Made by a program: the position numbers and the translations under genes. A stretch of 64,000 nt of DNA from the NCBI RefSeq assembly GCF_003144325.1, contig NZ_PENS01000016.1, positions 54,850 to 118,849 on the forward strand, written 5' to 3'. Under the pieces are notes generated by a model. That model did no database searches and had not been told where the DNA came from. It was given only the letters and a program-made list of their open reading frames with translations. Below are positions 1-7,131 of this stretch, piece after piece (the stretch's first letter is position 1; the number at the start of each line of letters is the position of its first letter). This stretch comes from Proteus terrae (GTDB lineage Bacteria; Pseudomonadota; Gammaproteobacteria; Enterobacterales; Enterobacteriaceae).

Positions 1-485
1 ACAATCTCAATATTTTCTTCCTGTGACGTTTCGATTAATTCTAATTCTCCATTTTTCTTTGATATTCCTTCAATAAAACCAGAAGCGGTCTTGATGCCAT
101 AAGCTGTTGGATTATCTTTATTTTTTAAAATAAATTTTTGGCTAAATAAGGCTGGTATAAGATTAGTTAGAGAATTTGAAATATGATTAGAGGGCTTTTT
201 AGATGTAACTGCTATAACAAAATTGGAACTAAGAGGACATCCACACTGTACAATCGAATTGTGGACAGCCTGAATTTTCCCATGATTATTGATTCTATCT
301 TCGCCTGTAATAATGATCCCTGGTTTTCCGCATTGGGGGCATGTTGTTGTTGTTGGATCTCCAACTCTAAGTACACTGTGGCCATAACATGTCACTTGCT
401 GAATTGTGGCGATGCAAGTTGCACCAGTAGATGTTTTATCCCCATTGAGTGCAATTGATTTACCAAATAAATTAGGTCGTTGCAT
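1..485 (-). CDS. PAAR-repeat protein, partial (C-terminus outside window)
   Basis: An open frame of 161 codons runs from an ATG at 485-483 to the left edge with no stop, so the gene is cut by the window. A strong ribosome binding site (AAGGAGACTGT) sits just before the ATG. The N-terminus begins MQRPNLFGKSIALNGDKTST and continues with a VLRVGDPTTT segment, a CPQC pair, NNHGKIQAVHNS and a CGCP pair. This is the pattern of PAAR-like proteins that cap the VgrG spike of type VI secretion systems. After about residue 105 comes a low-complexity linker and then sequence I cannot assign, where an effector domain would usually lie. It sits within the mobile element, transcribed away from the other genes. 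The PAAR-like call is from recognised family pattern; secretion and any toxin activity are inference. Confidence 0.75.
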   Translation of the reverse strand, partial: MQRPNLFGKSIALNGDKTSTGATCIATIQQVTCYGHSVLRVGDPTTTTCPQCGKPGIIITGEDRINNHGKIQAVHNSIVQCGCPLSSNFVIAVTSKKPSNHISNSLTNLIPALFSQKFILKNKDNPTAYGIKTASGFIEGISKKNGELELIETSQEENIEI

Positions 486-955
486 ACAGTCTCCTTATTC
501 ATTAAATATTCTTATCATACAAATAGAAAACTTTCGATAAGAATAAAGAGGTAATCGCTTTATTTGTGATGAGAATTAGATTGTTTGTAATGTTCTTATT
601 AGTTCCAATGATTATTTAATTGTGAGGCTAAAATAAAAACCTTATGATTATAGTTAGAACTACTTATCAATATCCCTATCGTTTACTCTTCAAATATTAC
701 CTCGTTGTTTTTAACAACAGCCAATGCTTCAGTGCGCATTATTGCACTCGCGATTTGAAAGAAGCGCCTTAGGGCAATCGCAAGCTAACATCATCATTAT
801 CTGAGAGATGATACCCTCGGGTGATAACTGCAAGATAATACAAATAATGAAGATACCACCTGCGCTATTTGAAGCACTCTGTTATGACTGATGTCATAAA
901 GACATCTGCAAGAGGAGCATTAAGCGATAGGAACGAGGCAGCGTCACTTGCGTAA
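486..955. other. non-coding stretch with leader-like repeat (copy 1)
   Basis: No convincing gene is present. The first 200 bases are AT-rich and probably include the promoter of the PAAR gene. The segment 702-780 is copy 1 of a repeat whose second copy lies at 3732-3793. Beyond it are several short dyads near 785-830, and the left arm of a strong inverted repeat begins at 940. Confidence 0.6.
702..780 (+). repeat. island leader repeat, copy 1
   Basis: Contains the dyad GTTGTT-ttt-AACAAC (704-718) followed by AGCCAAT, then after a variable stretch a GAAAGAAG-C-GCCTTAGGGC-AATCG block (757-780). The same two blocks in the same order recur at 3732-3793. Copy 2 lies about 90 bases before the ArdC-like gene. 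Copy 1 lies before the remnant frame at 956-1210. The arrangement suggests a shared regulatory leader carried by this class of elements. Confidence 0.6.
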
Positions 956-981
956 AAGCGTAAGCGATACCAAGTGACGCT
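940..981. repeat. inverted repeat, 11-bp perfect arms
   Basis: Arms AGCGTCACTTG (940-950) and CAAGTGACGCT (971-981) are exact reverse complements around a 20-base loop. No T-tract follows, so it does not look like a simple terminator. It could be a protein-binding dyad or a structured RNA. It lies just before the remnant open frame. Confidence 0.6.
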
Positions 982-1210
982 ACGCGCAAACAGCACGCTT
1001 TGGCTTATGGCATCTACTTTTTCAATGATAACTACAGTCTGACACACTCGTAGTGACAATATTAAGGACAACTCACTCGAAAAATTAAAGGAGAAATTAG
1101 CTCGGTATCGATGGCAATATCAGCGAAAGCTGATAGATGGAGGTAGACTGATTTTATTTATCAGAACGGTTTATACCGCGAACAGCTCTGAGAGCTGGGG
1201 AGCCTCGTAA
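956..1210 (+). pseudogene. remnant small CDS with in-frame TGA
   Basis: One frame stays open from 956 to a TAA at 1208-1210 apart from a single TGA at 1040-1042. The second half (1043-1207) reads like protein, with a charged helix (SLEKLKEKLARYRWQYQRKL) followed by GGRLILFIRTVY, but it has no start codon of its own. An ATG at 1007 opens the frame 11 codons before the TGA. The TGA is one transition from CGA (Arg). The simplest reading is a small island gene lost through a nonsense mutation. I do not recognise the family. Chance openness is possible at this length, so confidence is modest. Confidence 0.35.
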
Positions 1211-1320
1211 AAACTCAACTTATTGTCGCCCTGATGCACAGATACCCGCTAAAGTAAAATATAACCATGCCGTCAGGGAATTTTGTTTTATATATAAAAA
1301 TATGATTGTGGAGGGCTTAT

Positions 1321-2211
1321 TTGTCCAAATTCAACAAACAATTAACTACATTAGCAAAACAAGGTGGAGGGAGTTTTAAAACTGTTGCAGATCGTTTGAA
1401 AATAGCCTCTCGCTTTGCAGATAGAATGAGAAAACTGAATATTCAAATTCGTGATGTAAAACATATCAAAATAAACTATATCGAATTTTATATCAAAAGC
1501 CGGCAGGAAGAAGGCATTTCAAAAAGAACACTTCAAAACGAAATGGCAAGCATTAGAAATATTTTAGCGGTTGCAGGCAGAACAAAGCTTGCCTCACCTC
1601 AACATGAAAAACTCAGTAATCATGCACTTGGTTTATCAAATGCAAGTCGTGATGGCACGAAAGTGGCTATTAGCGAAGAACGGTATTTATCTGCTTTTTA
1701 TCATGCAGAAAAGCAAGATATGGGGGTTGCAATGATCATGCAATTAGCACGTTATTTCGGGTTACGTACTGAAGAGGCGATACAGTCAGCAAAGTCATTA
1801 AAAACATGGCAACGCGCTCTGCTACAAGGTGAGAAAAGTGTTCGTATTGTTTTTGGTACAAAAGGGGGAAGGCCTAGAGATACGACAATTATTGATCGTG
1901 ACAAAATGTTATATGTCGTCAATCAAGCGTTGAATTTAACTGCTCAATCTAACGGTAAATTGATTGATAAACCCGATTTAAAGTCTGCCATAGATCGCTA
2001 TCGAAATGTTGTCAGAAATGCTGGGCTAACAGGTAAATATGCGCCCCATAGCTTGCGCTATGCGTGGGCAGTGAATGCAATGGATTATCATAAAAGTAAT
2101 GGAATGAGCGATGATGAAGCTAAGGCAATGGTCTCTATGGATTTAGGTCATGGTAATGGGCGAGGGCGTTATGTTGAGCGTGTTTATAATAAATTGGAAA
2201 TGAGTAATTAA
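1321..2211 (+). CDS. Integrase_1-type tyrosine recombinase-like protein
   Basis: About 296 aa. The N-terminal half (SKFNKQLTTLAKQGGGSFKT) matches the SAM-like domain found in this integrase-domain family of mobile elements, and the C-terminal half is a tyrosine recombinase catalytic fold. The catalytic set is visible: Arg in YFGLRTEE, HSLR (HxxR), DLGH, and a Tyr in VERVYNK. The frame is open from a TTG at 1306, but GGAGG at 1310-1314 is well spaced for the TTG at 1321, which also gives the usual family N-terminus. It is distinct from the tRNA-adjacent integrase at 7128-8225 and may be an accessory recombinase of the island. Whether it recombines DNA at a specific site is unknown. Confidence 0.75.
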   Translation: MSKFNKQLTTLAKQGGGSFKTVADRLKIASRFADRMRKLNIQIRDVKHIKINYIEFYIKSRQEEGISKRTLQNEMASIRNILAVAGRTKLASPQHEKLSNHALGLSNASRDGTKVAISEERYLSAFYHAEKQDMGVAMIMQLARYFGLRTEEAIQSAKSLKTWQRALLQGEKSVRIVFGTKGGRPRDTTIIDRDKMLYVVNQALNLTAQSNGKLIDKPDLKSAIDRYRNVVRNAGLTGKYAPHSLRYAWAVNAMDYHKSNGMSDDEAKAMVSMDLGHGNGRGRYVERVYNKLEMSN

Positions 2212-2285
2212 ATATATGTGTTATTTCAATTTGAAGATCTAGGTTTTTACCATGATCTTCAAATAAATTTAGTCATATGGAACAA

Positions 2286-3320
2286 TTAAATATTTTTAAT
2301 TTTCATTGAATTATCAGCCCCAATAGTTAATATAGTTTCATTACTTTTAGTTAATCTTATAAAGTCATTTCGGCCCAGTACTTTTAATAGTTTTCTAATT
2401 CCTCTTCCTCCCCGTGAAATATTTACTTTAGTGCTTATTTTATCTGGATCTATATAACTATTAAGACCATTAACAGAGCAAAGGGCATAGAAGCGAAGAT
2501 TTGCTGAATATTTTAAAAAAGTATTTTTTCTATCCGAATTTATCCAACCTATCATATCTAATATATCATCATAATGTTTACGTAAAAGATTACAGCTTGC
2601 ATGAGCACCATAAATAGGGGTCTTATAATTGGGTTTTCCTGTATATGGATCATCATAATGAAATTTCCAAATTGCTTCATGATGGGATAATCGATTGCGT
2701 AATGTTTTAATTCTAACAAATGCGTCATGAATTGTTGAGCGTTCGTAACCCATTGGTGCATTTGGAAATACTATAGGCGTAAGATTTGGCCAAAGGAGTC
2801 TATATCCATGTGTATCTTCGTATATTGATGTTAGTAAATGAACCCAAAATCCAAAAGTTAAACCTGAAATAATTCTATCAGGGGTTGGTTTTTTTCCTTC
2901 TTTACTAATAAGCTCTTTAGCTTGTTGGACTAGATTTTCTTCTTTCACTTTTCGAGCTAATATTCTATTTCCATATTGATCTAATAAATAGCCATGAATA
3001 TCTTGCCTGTGTTTAGTTAATGTAGCTCGCTTATATCGTTCAATCGGTTTTATTTTACTATTTCCTATATATCTAGGTAGGTCTGTAATCCAGTTATTAT
3101 TAGGAGTCCATAATCCTTTAGAACCTTTTGGAGGATGAGATAAAATAGCTGAATTTATGGCATTTCTTAATGTGACTTCTAAACATTGAAAAGCGGGTAA
3201 CATAGCGCCTGATAAGGCTTTATTCCAATGATAGGCTGCAATAACTTGAGAGGGTTGTACTTTTAAATGTTTCTCATAAATATCTAATCTACTTTTAGAT
3301 ATGTAATCAGAATATATCAC
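2286..3320 (-). CDS. Abi_2-family abortive infection protein (HEPN)
   Basis: 344 aa with a GTG start preceded by GGAG. The N-terminus (SKSRLDIYEKHL, AYHWNKALSGAM, CLEVTLRNAINSAIL) is the typical opening of Abi-like proteins of the AbiD/AbiF type (Pfam Abi_2). Near residues 208-218, RNRLSHHEAIW supplies the R-x4-H motif that is the catalytic core of HEPN ribonucleases. The expected role is phage defence by RNA cleavage on infection, ending in growth arrest. It is transcribed against its neighbours, appears more AT-rich than the core genome, and stands alone with no visible antitoxin partner, as expected for cargo in a mobile element. Family call is firm; target RNA and trigger are unknown. Confidence 0.8.
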   Translation of the reverse strand: MIYSDYISKSRLDIYEKHLKVQPSQVIAAYHWNKALSGAMLPAFQCLEVTLRNAINSAILSHPPKGSKGLWTPNNNWITDLPRYIGNSKIKPIERYKRATLTKHRQDIHGYLLDQYGNRILARKVKEENLVQQAKELISKEGKKPTPDRIISGLTFGFWVHLLTSIYEDTHGYRLLWPNLTPIVFPNAPMGYERSTIHDAFVRIKTLRNRLSHHEAIWKFHYDDPYTGKPNYKTPIYGAHASCNLLRKHYDDILDMIGWINSDRKNTFLKYSANLRFYALCSVNGLNSYIDPDKISTKVNISRGGRGIRKLLKVLGRNDFIRLTKSNETILTIGADNSMKIKNI

Positions 3321-3426
3321 AGATTTACTCCAAAAATTTATTGACAGGTGTTAGGTATGTATGGCTTAATCTTCATATTAAGGCGGAGTCGCCTCTTTGA
3401 GGTCTCTCGCGAAAAAAGTATTTTGG

Positions 3427-3450
3427 AAAAACCACCTTAGGGTGGTTTTT
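3427..3450. terminator. bidirectional Rho-independent terminator hairpin
   Basis: Perfect 10-bp stem AAAAACCACC / GGTGGTTTTT with a TTAG loop, giving A and T tracts on both sides. It has no obvious gene immediately upstream on either strand. It may insulate the Abi promoter from the ArdC side, or end an unrecognised short RNA. Confidence 0.7.
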
Positions 3451-3731
3451 CTCGTTATAAAAACCGATATTTATTATTATATAAATAATCTATTATTATC
3501 ATTGTATTCATATAAAAATCTATTTTTTTCATTATTAATTTTTTTAAAATAAACTTATTATAATTCTTTTTTTCTAGAGAAAATATTTTTGTTTGATTAT
3601 TTTATGAAGTTTATAGACTTACTAGATTTGAATCTAATTTATAATGAAAATGTCTACAATAAACTTAATATTAATGATTAATAAAACATACTTGTTTATC
3701 GCACATTAAATTAATAACGTTTACCCGTTAA

Positions 3732-3793
3732 TTCGTTGTTTATAACAACAGCCAATATTTCTGCAATCTGAAAGAAATGCCTTAGGGCGATTG
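3732..3793 (+). repeat. island leader repeat, copy 2
   Basis: Shares with 702-780 the dyad GTTGTT-tat-AACAAC plus AGCCAAT and the block TGAAAGAA..GCCTTAGGGC-GATTG. It is 94 bases upstream of the ArdC-like start codon, in the position of a leader or operator. Confidence 0.6.
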
Positions 3794-3886
3794 TACATTA
3801 ATTAAATCAACTTTCTTTATTTCAACCCAAATGGGAATTGCTTCCCCATTTGGTGGCAATTCCCTTTTTCTTAACAGGAATTGCCT

Positions 3887-4801
3887 ATGAAAAAGGAATT
3901 AATAGGTTGTACATCCTCACAGCAAAACGATCTTTATCACATAGTGACAAATAAGATTATTGAAGCATTAGAAAAAGGAACAGAACCTTGGCGTAAAACT
4001 TGGGATACTGAAAATGAAGGGCTACCTGTTAATGCAGCAACGGGGCGACATTACAGTGGTATTAATGTCATGCTGTTATGGATAGGAGCGATTGAAAAAG
4101 GTGTTAATTCAAATCGATGGCTGACTTTTAATCAAGCAAAATGTGCAGGAGGTAGCGTTCGCAGAGGCGAAAAATCCACATTAGTAACGTTATTTAAACC
4201 TTTCACTGAAGATAGCACTGACAGTGAGACTGAAGATAAATTAACTCATTCATCACGCTGTTTTATGGCACGTTTCCATCTTTTTAATATTGAACAATGT
4301 GAAAATTTGCCAGAGACATTTTATACTAAAAAGCCCGTTCTTCTTGATGTTGAACGTATTGATAGAGCTGAGAGTGTGGTGATAAGTAGTGGTGTGCCGG
4401 TGATACATCGTTATCAGGATTGTGCATATTATCATCCGAAAAATGATCATATTGTTATCCCAGAAATGGGGCAGTTTCATTCAGTGGAAGATTACTATTG
4501 CACATTACTTCATGAATTGGTGCATTCAACGGGGCATACTTCAAGACTTGCTCGAAAAGGAATAATGACTCCATTATCTAAGAAAATGAGTAATCCAGTT
4601 TATGCTTTTGAGGAACTAATTGCAGAAATTGGATCGGCTTTTTTATGTGCTGAATTAGGTATTCAAGGTCATTTGCAACATGAAAATTATATTGCATCAT
4701 GGTTAAAAATACTTAAAGAAGATCATAAAGCCATATTTAGAGCAGCGAGATATGCCAAGGAGGCATTTGAGTATTTAATATTAAATACGAATAAAAAATA
4801 A
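3887..4801 (+). CDS. ArdC-like antirestriction / zincin ssDNA-binding protein
   Basis: 304 aa from the ATG at 3887 (CAGGAA before it); a TTG at 3881 is a weaker alternative. The N-terminal ssDNA-binding domain of the ArdC family (DUF1738 type) is recognisable in NKIIEALEKGTEPWRKTW and GLPVNAATGRHYSGINVMLLW. The C-terminal metallopeptidase-like domain has HELVHSTGH (HExxH, residues 209-213), with YAFEELIAEIGS supplying the likely third metal ligand. ArdC proteins protect incoming mobile DNA from host restriction in the recipient cell. A perfect terminator follows (4839-4868), so it is probably a single-gene unit. Copy 2 of the leader repeat lies upstream. Confidence 0.85.
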   Translation: MKKELIGCTSSQQNDLYHIVTNKIIEALEKGTEPWRKTWDTENEGLPVNAATGRHYSGINVMLLWIGAIEKGVNSNRWLTFNQAKCAGGSVRRGEKSTLVTLFKPFTEDSTDSETEDKLTHSSRCFMARFHLFNIEQCENLPETFYTKKPVLLDVERIDRAESVVISSGVPVIHRYQDCAYYHPKNDHIVIPEMGQFHSVEDYYCTLLHELVHSTGHTSRLARKGIMTPLSKKMSNPVYAFEELIAEIGSAFLCAELGIQGHLQHENYIASWLKILKEDHKAIFRAARYAKEAFEYLILNTNKK

Positions 4802-4838
4802 TTATTATTTAGCTAAATAATATAATGACAATAGATCG

Positions 4839-4868
4839 AAAAAGGCTTCCGTTTTAGGAAGCCTTTTT
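4839..4868 (+). terminator. Rho-independent terminator after ardC-like gene
   Basis: Perfect 12-bp stem AAAAAGGCTTCC / GGAAGCCTTTTT with a 6-base loop, about 38 bases past the stop codon. Confidence 0.85.
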
Positions 4869-5083
4869 ATCTTTCGCTAACAGAGTCAAAAAACAAGTAG
4901 CTTCATACTGTTCCGCGTGCTCTATCCTGTGAATTTATCGTAATTTAATTAAAAGAAAATAGGCTAAAAATAGTATTTAATATGAATTTAATAATGGATT
5001 AATTTTTATATTAAATATAAGAATTTTTTATTTAATGACGTTATTTGTTTTATTAAAGCTTATTATCATAAATGGAGTTTTAT

Positions 5084-6292
5084 ATGTTAAATCTGAAATT
5101 ATGTTTTCAGCGAATAGGTTTATTCAAAAGAATTAAAAAAGGAATAAATTCAGAAATTTCATCAAACACTATTTTACCAAGATCGTTAAATGATCTTCTC
5201 TTATCATCTCATCGTCAACAATTATTAAAGTCACTTTGGAATTCATCTTTTTTATCTCAAGAAGCTTATACTCAACTCTATAAAACACCATTAGAGCAAT
5301 GTGTTTTCTTAATGCAACAGTTCCCATTAAGTGAAAAGGGAGCTTATAACTATTTAGGTGGAATGACTGATTACATGCTTGAAGTTGTAACATGTGCCTC
5401 TAATTTGTCTAAAAATTACATGCTTCCTATTGGTGTCTCACCAGAAGAGCAAGCTGAGCAAGGTACTGTATGGCATGCAGTTATTGTTTATGCCTCGTTG
5501 TTTTCTTGTGTGGAATATTTATGTCATTTTGAGGTTGAATTCAAAAGTGGAAAACGATGGTTTCCATTGCAGGAGGCATTAACGGAGCCTTATCGATTTC
5601 GATTTATCTCTGAAATATCACAAAATCAAATGAGATGTTTTGGTGCGATGCTTGCTTGGAAAATAATTCCACCCGATGCAATAAATTGGCTAAGCCGATA
5701 TCCTAAAGCCCTTGAGGCGCTATCAATGTATTTAACAGGATTTAGAGAACAAACAGGTATCGTAGACGAAGTTGTTTCTAAAGCGATTACTTTAACGCTT
5801 GCACCATTTCAAAGTGAGATATCATTGCCTGAAAGTGATGTATTATCAGAAAGTATATCTCTAGAAAAAAGAGAACTAACCGTTATACCAGAAATGCAAT
5901 TACTCCCTACTGATAATCAAATCATCGATATGGGTGATGCCTTTTGGCAGTGGCTCATTGAGGGTTGTGTAAATGGTCATCTCTCTATAAATCAACCTAA
6001 TGCACAAATTCATATTATTGCAGGATATGTTTTTATCGTTACACCCAATATTTTCTATGTGTTTTTAGCTGAAATGAAATTACCTAAACAAGATAAAGGT
6101 AAGCTTCAAAAAGCATTTGAGAGACTGAAATATCATCGTCATGATCGAGGCAATATGTTTACTTGTCAGCTCTTTCAAAATGAATTATTAGAAGGGCAAT
6201 TTAAAAAATTAAGTGGTTATTTAATTCCAGCAAATAAAATATTCACAAGCAATAATAAGCCTGCTGAAAATTCATTACTGGTTGTTGTATAA
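5084..6292 (+). CDS. short MobH/TraI_2 relaxase homologue, catalytic site degraded
   Basis: 402 aa from the ATG at 5084 (GGAG at 5074-5077; an in-frame ATG at 5072 overlaps that site). Residues about 31-235 follow the N-terminal TraI_2 domain of MobH relaxases of integrative elements (LPRSLNDLL, LGGMTDYMLEV, PEEQAEQ, EPYRFRF, NWLSRYP). Residues about 283-402 follow the C-terminal TraI_2 domain (AFWQWLIEG, HIIAGYVFIVTPNIF, SGYLIPANKIF). The usual protein is clearly longer, so the middle is missing. Where active members have GG-x-LDH and LLHDIGK, this one has GGMTDY (Tyr97) and LFSCVEY (Ser141-Cys142), so the HD metal ligands are absent. It is probably a non-catalytic paralogue, perhaps structural or regulatory. 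The position just before the integrase module is where such elements often carry traI. Confidence 0.75.
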   Translation: MLNLKLCFQRIGLFKRIKKGINSEISSNTILPRSLNDLLLSSHRQQLLKSLWNSSFLSQEAYTQLYKTPLEQCVFLMQQFPLSEKGAYNYLGGMTDYMLEVVTCASNLSKNYMLPIGVSPEEQAEQGTVWHAVIVYASLFSCVEYLCHFEVEFKSGKRWFPLQEALTEPYRFRFISEISQNQMRCFGAMLAWKIIPPDAINWLSRYPKALEALSMYLTGFREQTGIVDEVVSKAITLTLAPFQSEISLPESDVLSESISLEKRELTVIPEMQLLPTDNQIIDMGDAFWQWLIEGCVNGHLSINQPNAQIHIIAGYVFIVTPNIFYVFLAEMKLPKQDKGKLQKAFERLKYHRHDRGNMFTCQLFQNELLEGQFKKLSGYLIPANKIFTSNNKPAENSLLVVV

Positions 6293-6302
6293 AGATTTTA
6301 CA

Positions 6303-6467
6303 ATGAATTCGTTATGTGACATTTGCTTATTAAATTGTTTGGCGAAATATCCATCAGCGATAGAAAATAATAATAGTAATTCCACTAAAACAGTCTTGCT
6401 CCCATTGATTAATCACGGTATCTTTCACTCGCACCTGCAAAATCAGGTGTCGGGATTAGCCTCCTGA
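6303..6467 (+). CDS. possible 54-codon leader ORF ending in the antisense-target site
   Basis: ATG 11 bases after the relaxase homologue stop; ends at the TGA at 6465-6467. Its last codons run through the hairpin CACCTG/CAGGTG (6432-6449) and the TTAGCCT site (6456-6462). No strong ribosome binding site. In P1/P4-type immunity regions, translation of a short frame across the target site is part of the control, so this could be a leader peptide, but the product matches nothing I recognise. Low confidence as a real protein. Confidence 0.3.
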   Translation: MNSLCDICLLNCLAKYPSAIENNNSNSTKTVLLPLINHGIFHSHLQNQVSGLAS

Positions 6468-6639
6468 AAAATACTTCACTGACAACACACAATGTACTCA
6501 CATTTTGTGTTTGCATTCTGCTACATCTCAATGGGGGGCTGGATGAGGGCGTCGAAAGACGCGCCGACGTCAGTGAGGTCGGTAAGGCTAACCTTGTTCA
6601 GTTCCACCACCTATGAGATTAGCCTCTCCAGTGGTGGAA
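6432..6639 (+). ncRNA. P4 CI / P1 C4-like antisense immunity region
   Basis: The heptamer TTAGCCT occurs at 6456-6462 and again at 6619-6625. Its exact complement AGGCTAA lies between them at 6585-6591. The first copy follows a CACCTG/CAGGTG hairpin. The second is displayed in the loop of a perfect 9-bp hairpin (TTCCACCAC 6602-6610 / GTGGTGGAA 6631-6639). The complement is preceded by two compact hairpins: GCGTC-gaaa-GACGC (6549-6562) and CCGAC / GTCGG (6564-6582). Satellite phage P4 has this layout (seqA, then CI RNA carrying seqB, then seqC), as does the C4 RNA of phage P1. In both, a short processed RNA pairs with upstream targets and causes premature termination of the transcript. Here it would control the genes at 6670-8225. 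The pairing is seen in the sequence; the function is by analogy. Confidence 0.6.
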
Positions 6640-6669
6640 ATTAATACCACTCACTGAGGATGCCTAAAT

Positions 6670-7131
6670 ATGGCAACGATCCCTAACCCCATTCATCCAT
6701 TACTTATTACTCATTTTGATTTAACCACTGATTTCACAACACTCGTTGATTATTGTGACAAATTTGTAGATGCATTAATTAATAGTGAAGAACTCTCCAT
6801 TAAAATGGCGTTATGTTGCCGTCTTAATGTCTGTTTAACACTCTTACAATCTACATTAGATGAGCCTATTCCTCCTCATTTGGTGAAATGTTTTATTACC
6901 AATAAAACACCGCCAAGCCTTCCTCGTTTTGATTTTGAATGTACTGAGCTTTGCCAGCATTGCATTACGCTGACTCAATTTCTTGCAGAGTTAGGTTTCT
7001 CAAATGAGAAAGGAAAAAGTCTTATTTGGTTATTGAATGATTTAATTAATTACTTTGTTGCTGAAATGCGAGCACCTAGATGGTTACGTACTCTTAATGG
7101 AGTGGAACCTCTTGATAAGGTAATGGTATGA
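6670..7131 (+). CDS. hypothetical protein, coupled to integrase
   Basis: 153 aa, ATG at 6670 shortly after the antisense-RNA region; its stop overlaps the integrase start in an ATGA. Unrecognised. It looks soluble and mostly helical, with seven cysteines, no signal peptide and no membrane segment. The central part has EPIPPHLVKCF, and the C-terminal half has LIWLLNDLINYFVAEMRAPRWLRTL. The position between an immunity-type RNA and the integrase, with translational coupling, suggests a role in control of integration or replication of the element, such as a repressor, excisionase-like factor or host-takeover protein. No motif decides between these. Confidence 0.65.
   Translation: MATIPNPIHPLLITHFDLTTDFTTLVDYCDKFVDALINSEELSIKMALCCRLNVCLTLLQSTLDEPIPPHLVKCFITNKTPPSLPRFDFECTELCQHCITLTQFLAELGFSNEKGKSLIWLLNDLINYFVAEMRAPRWLRTLNGVEPLDKVMV

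Larger units (their letters stand above)
3321..3886. other. AT-rich intergenic region with terminator and leader repeat
   Basis: Holds the promoter side of the Abi gene, a short dyad AGGCG-gagt-CGCCT (3381-3394), a perfect terminator hairpin (3427-3450), about 250 bases of very AT-rich DNA, and copy 2 of the island leader repeat (3732-3793). No open frame looks like a gene. Confidence 0.6.

Noticed and set aside
183..458. 91-codon plus-strand open frame rich in Cys
   Set aside because: It is the shadow of the PAAR-type gene on the minus strand, which has a ribosome binding site and family features.
865..1071. 68-codon minus-strand frame
   Set aside because: No ribosome binding site or family features; it overlaps the inverted repeat and the remnant plus-strand frame, which looks more like protein.
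4869..5071. Possible oriT upstream of the relaxase homologue
   Set aside because: AT-rich, but no inverted repeat or recognisable nic region was found, and the adjacent relaxase homologue appears inactive.
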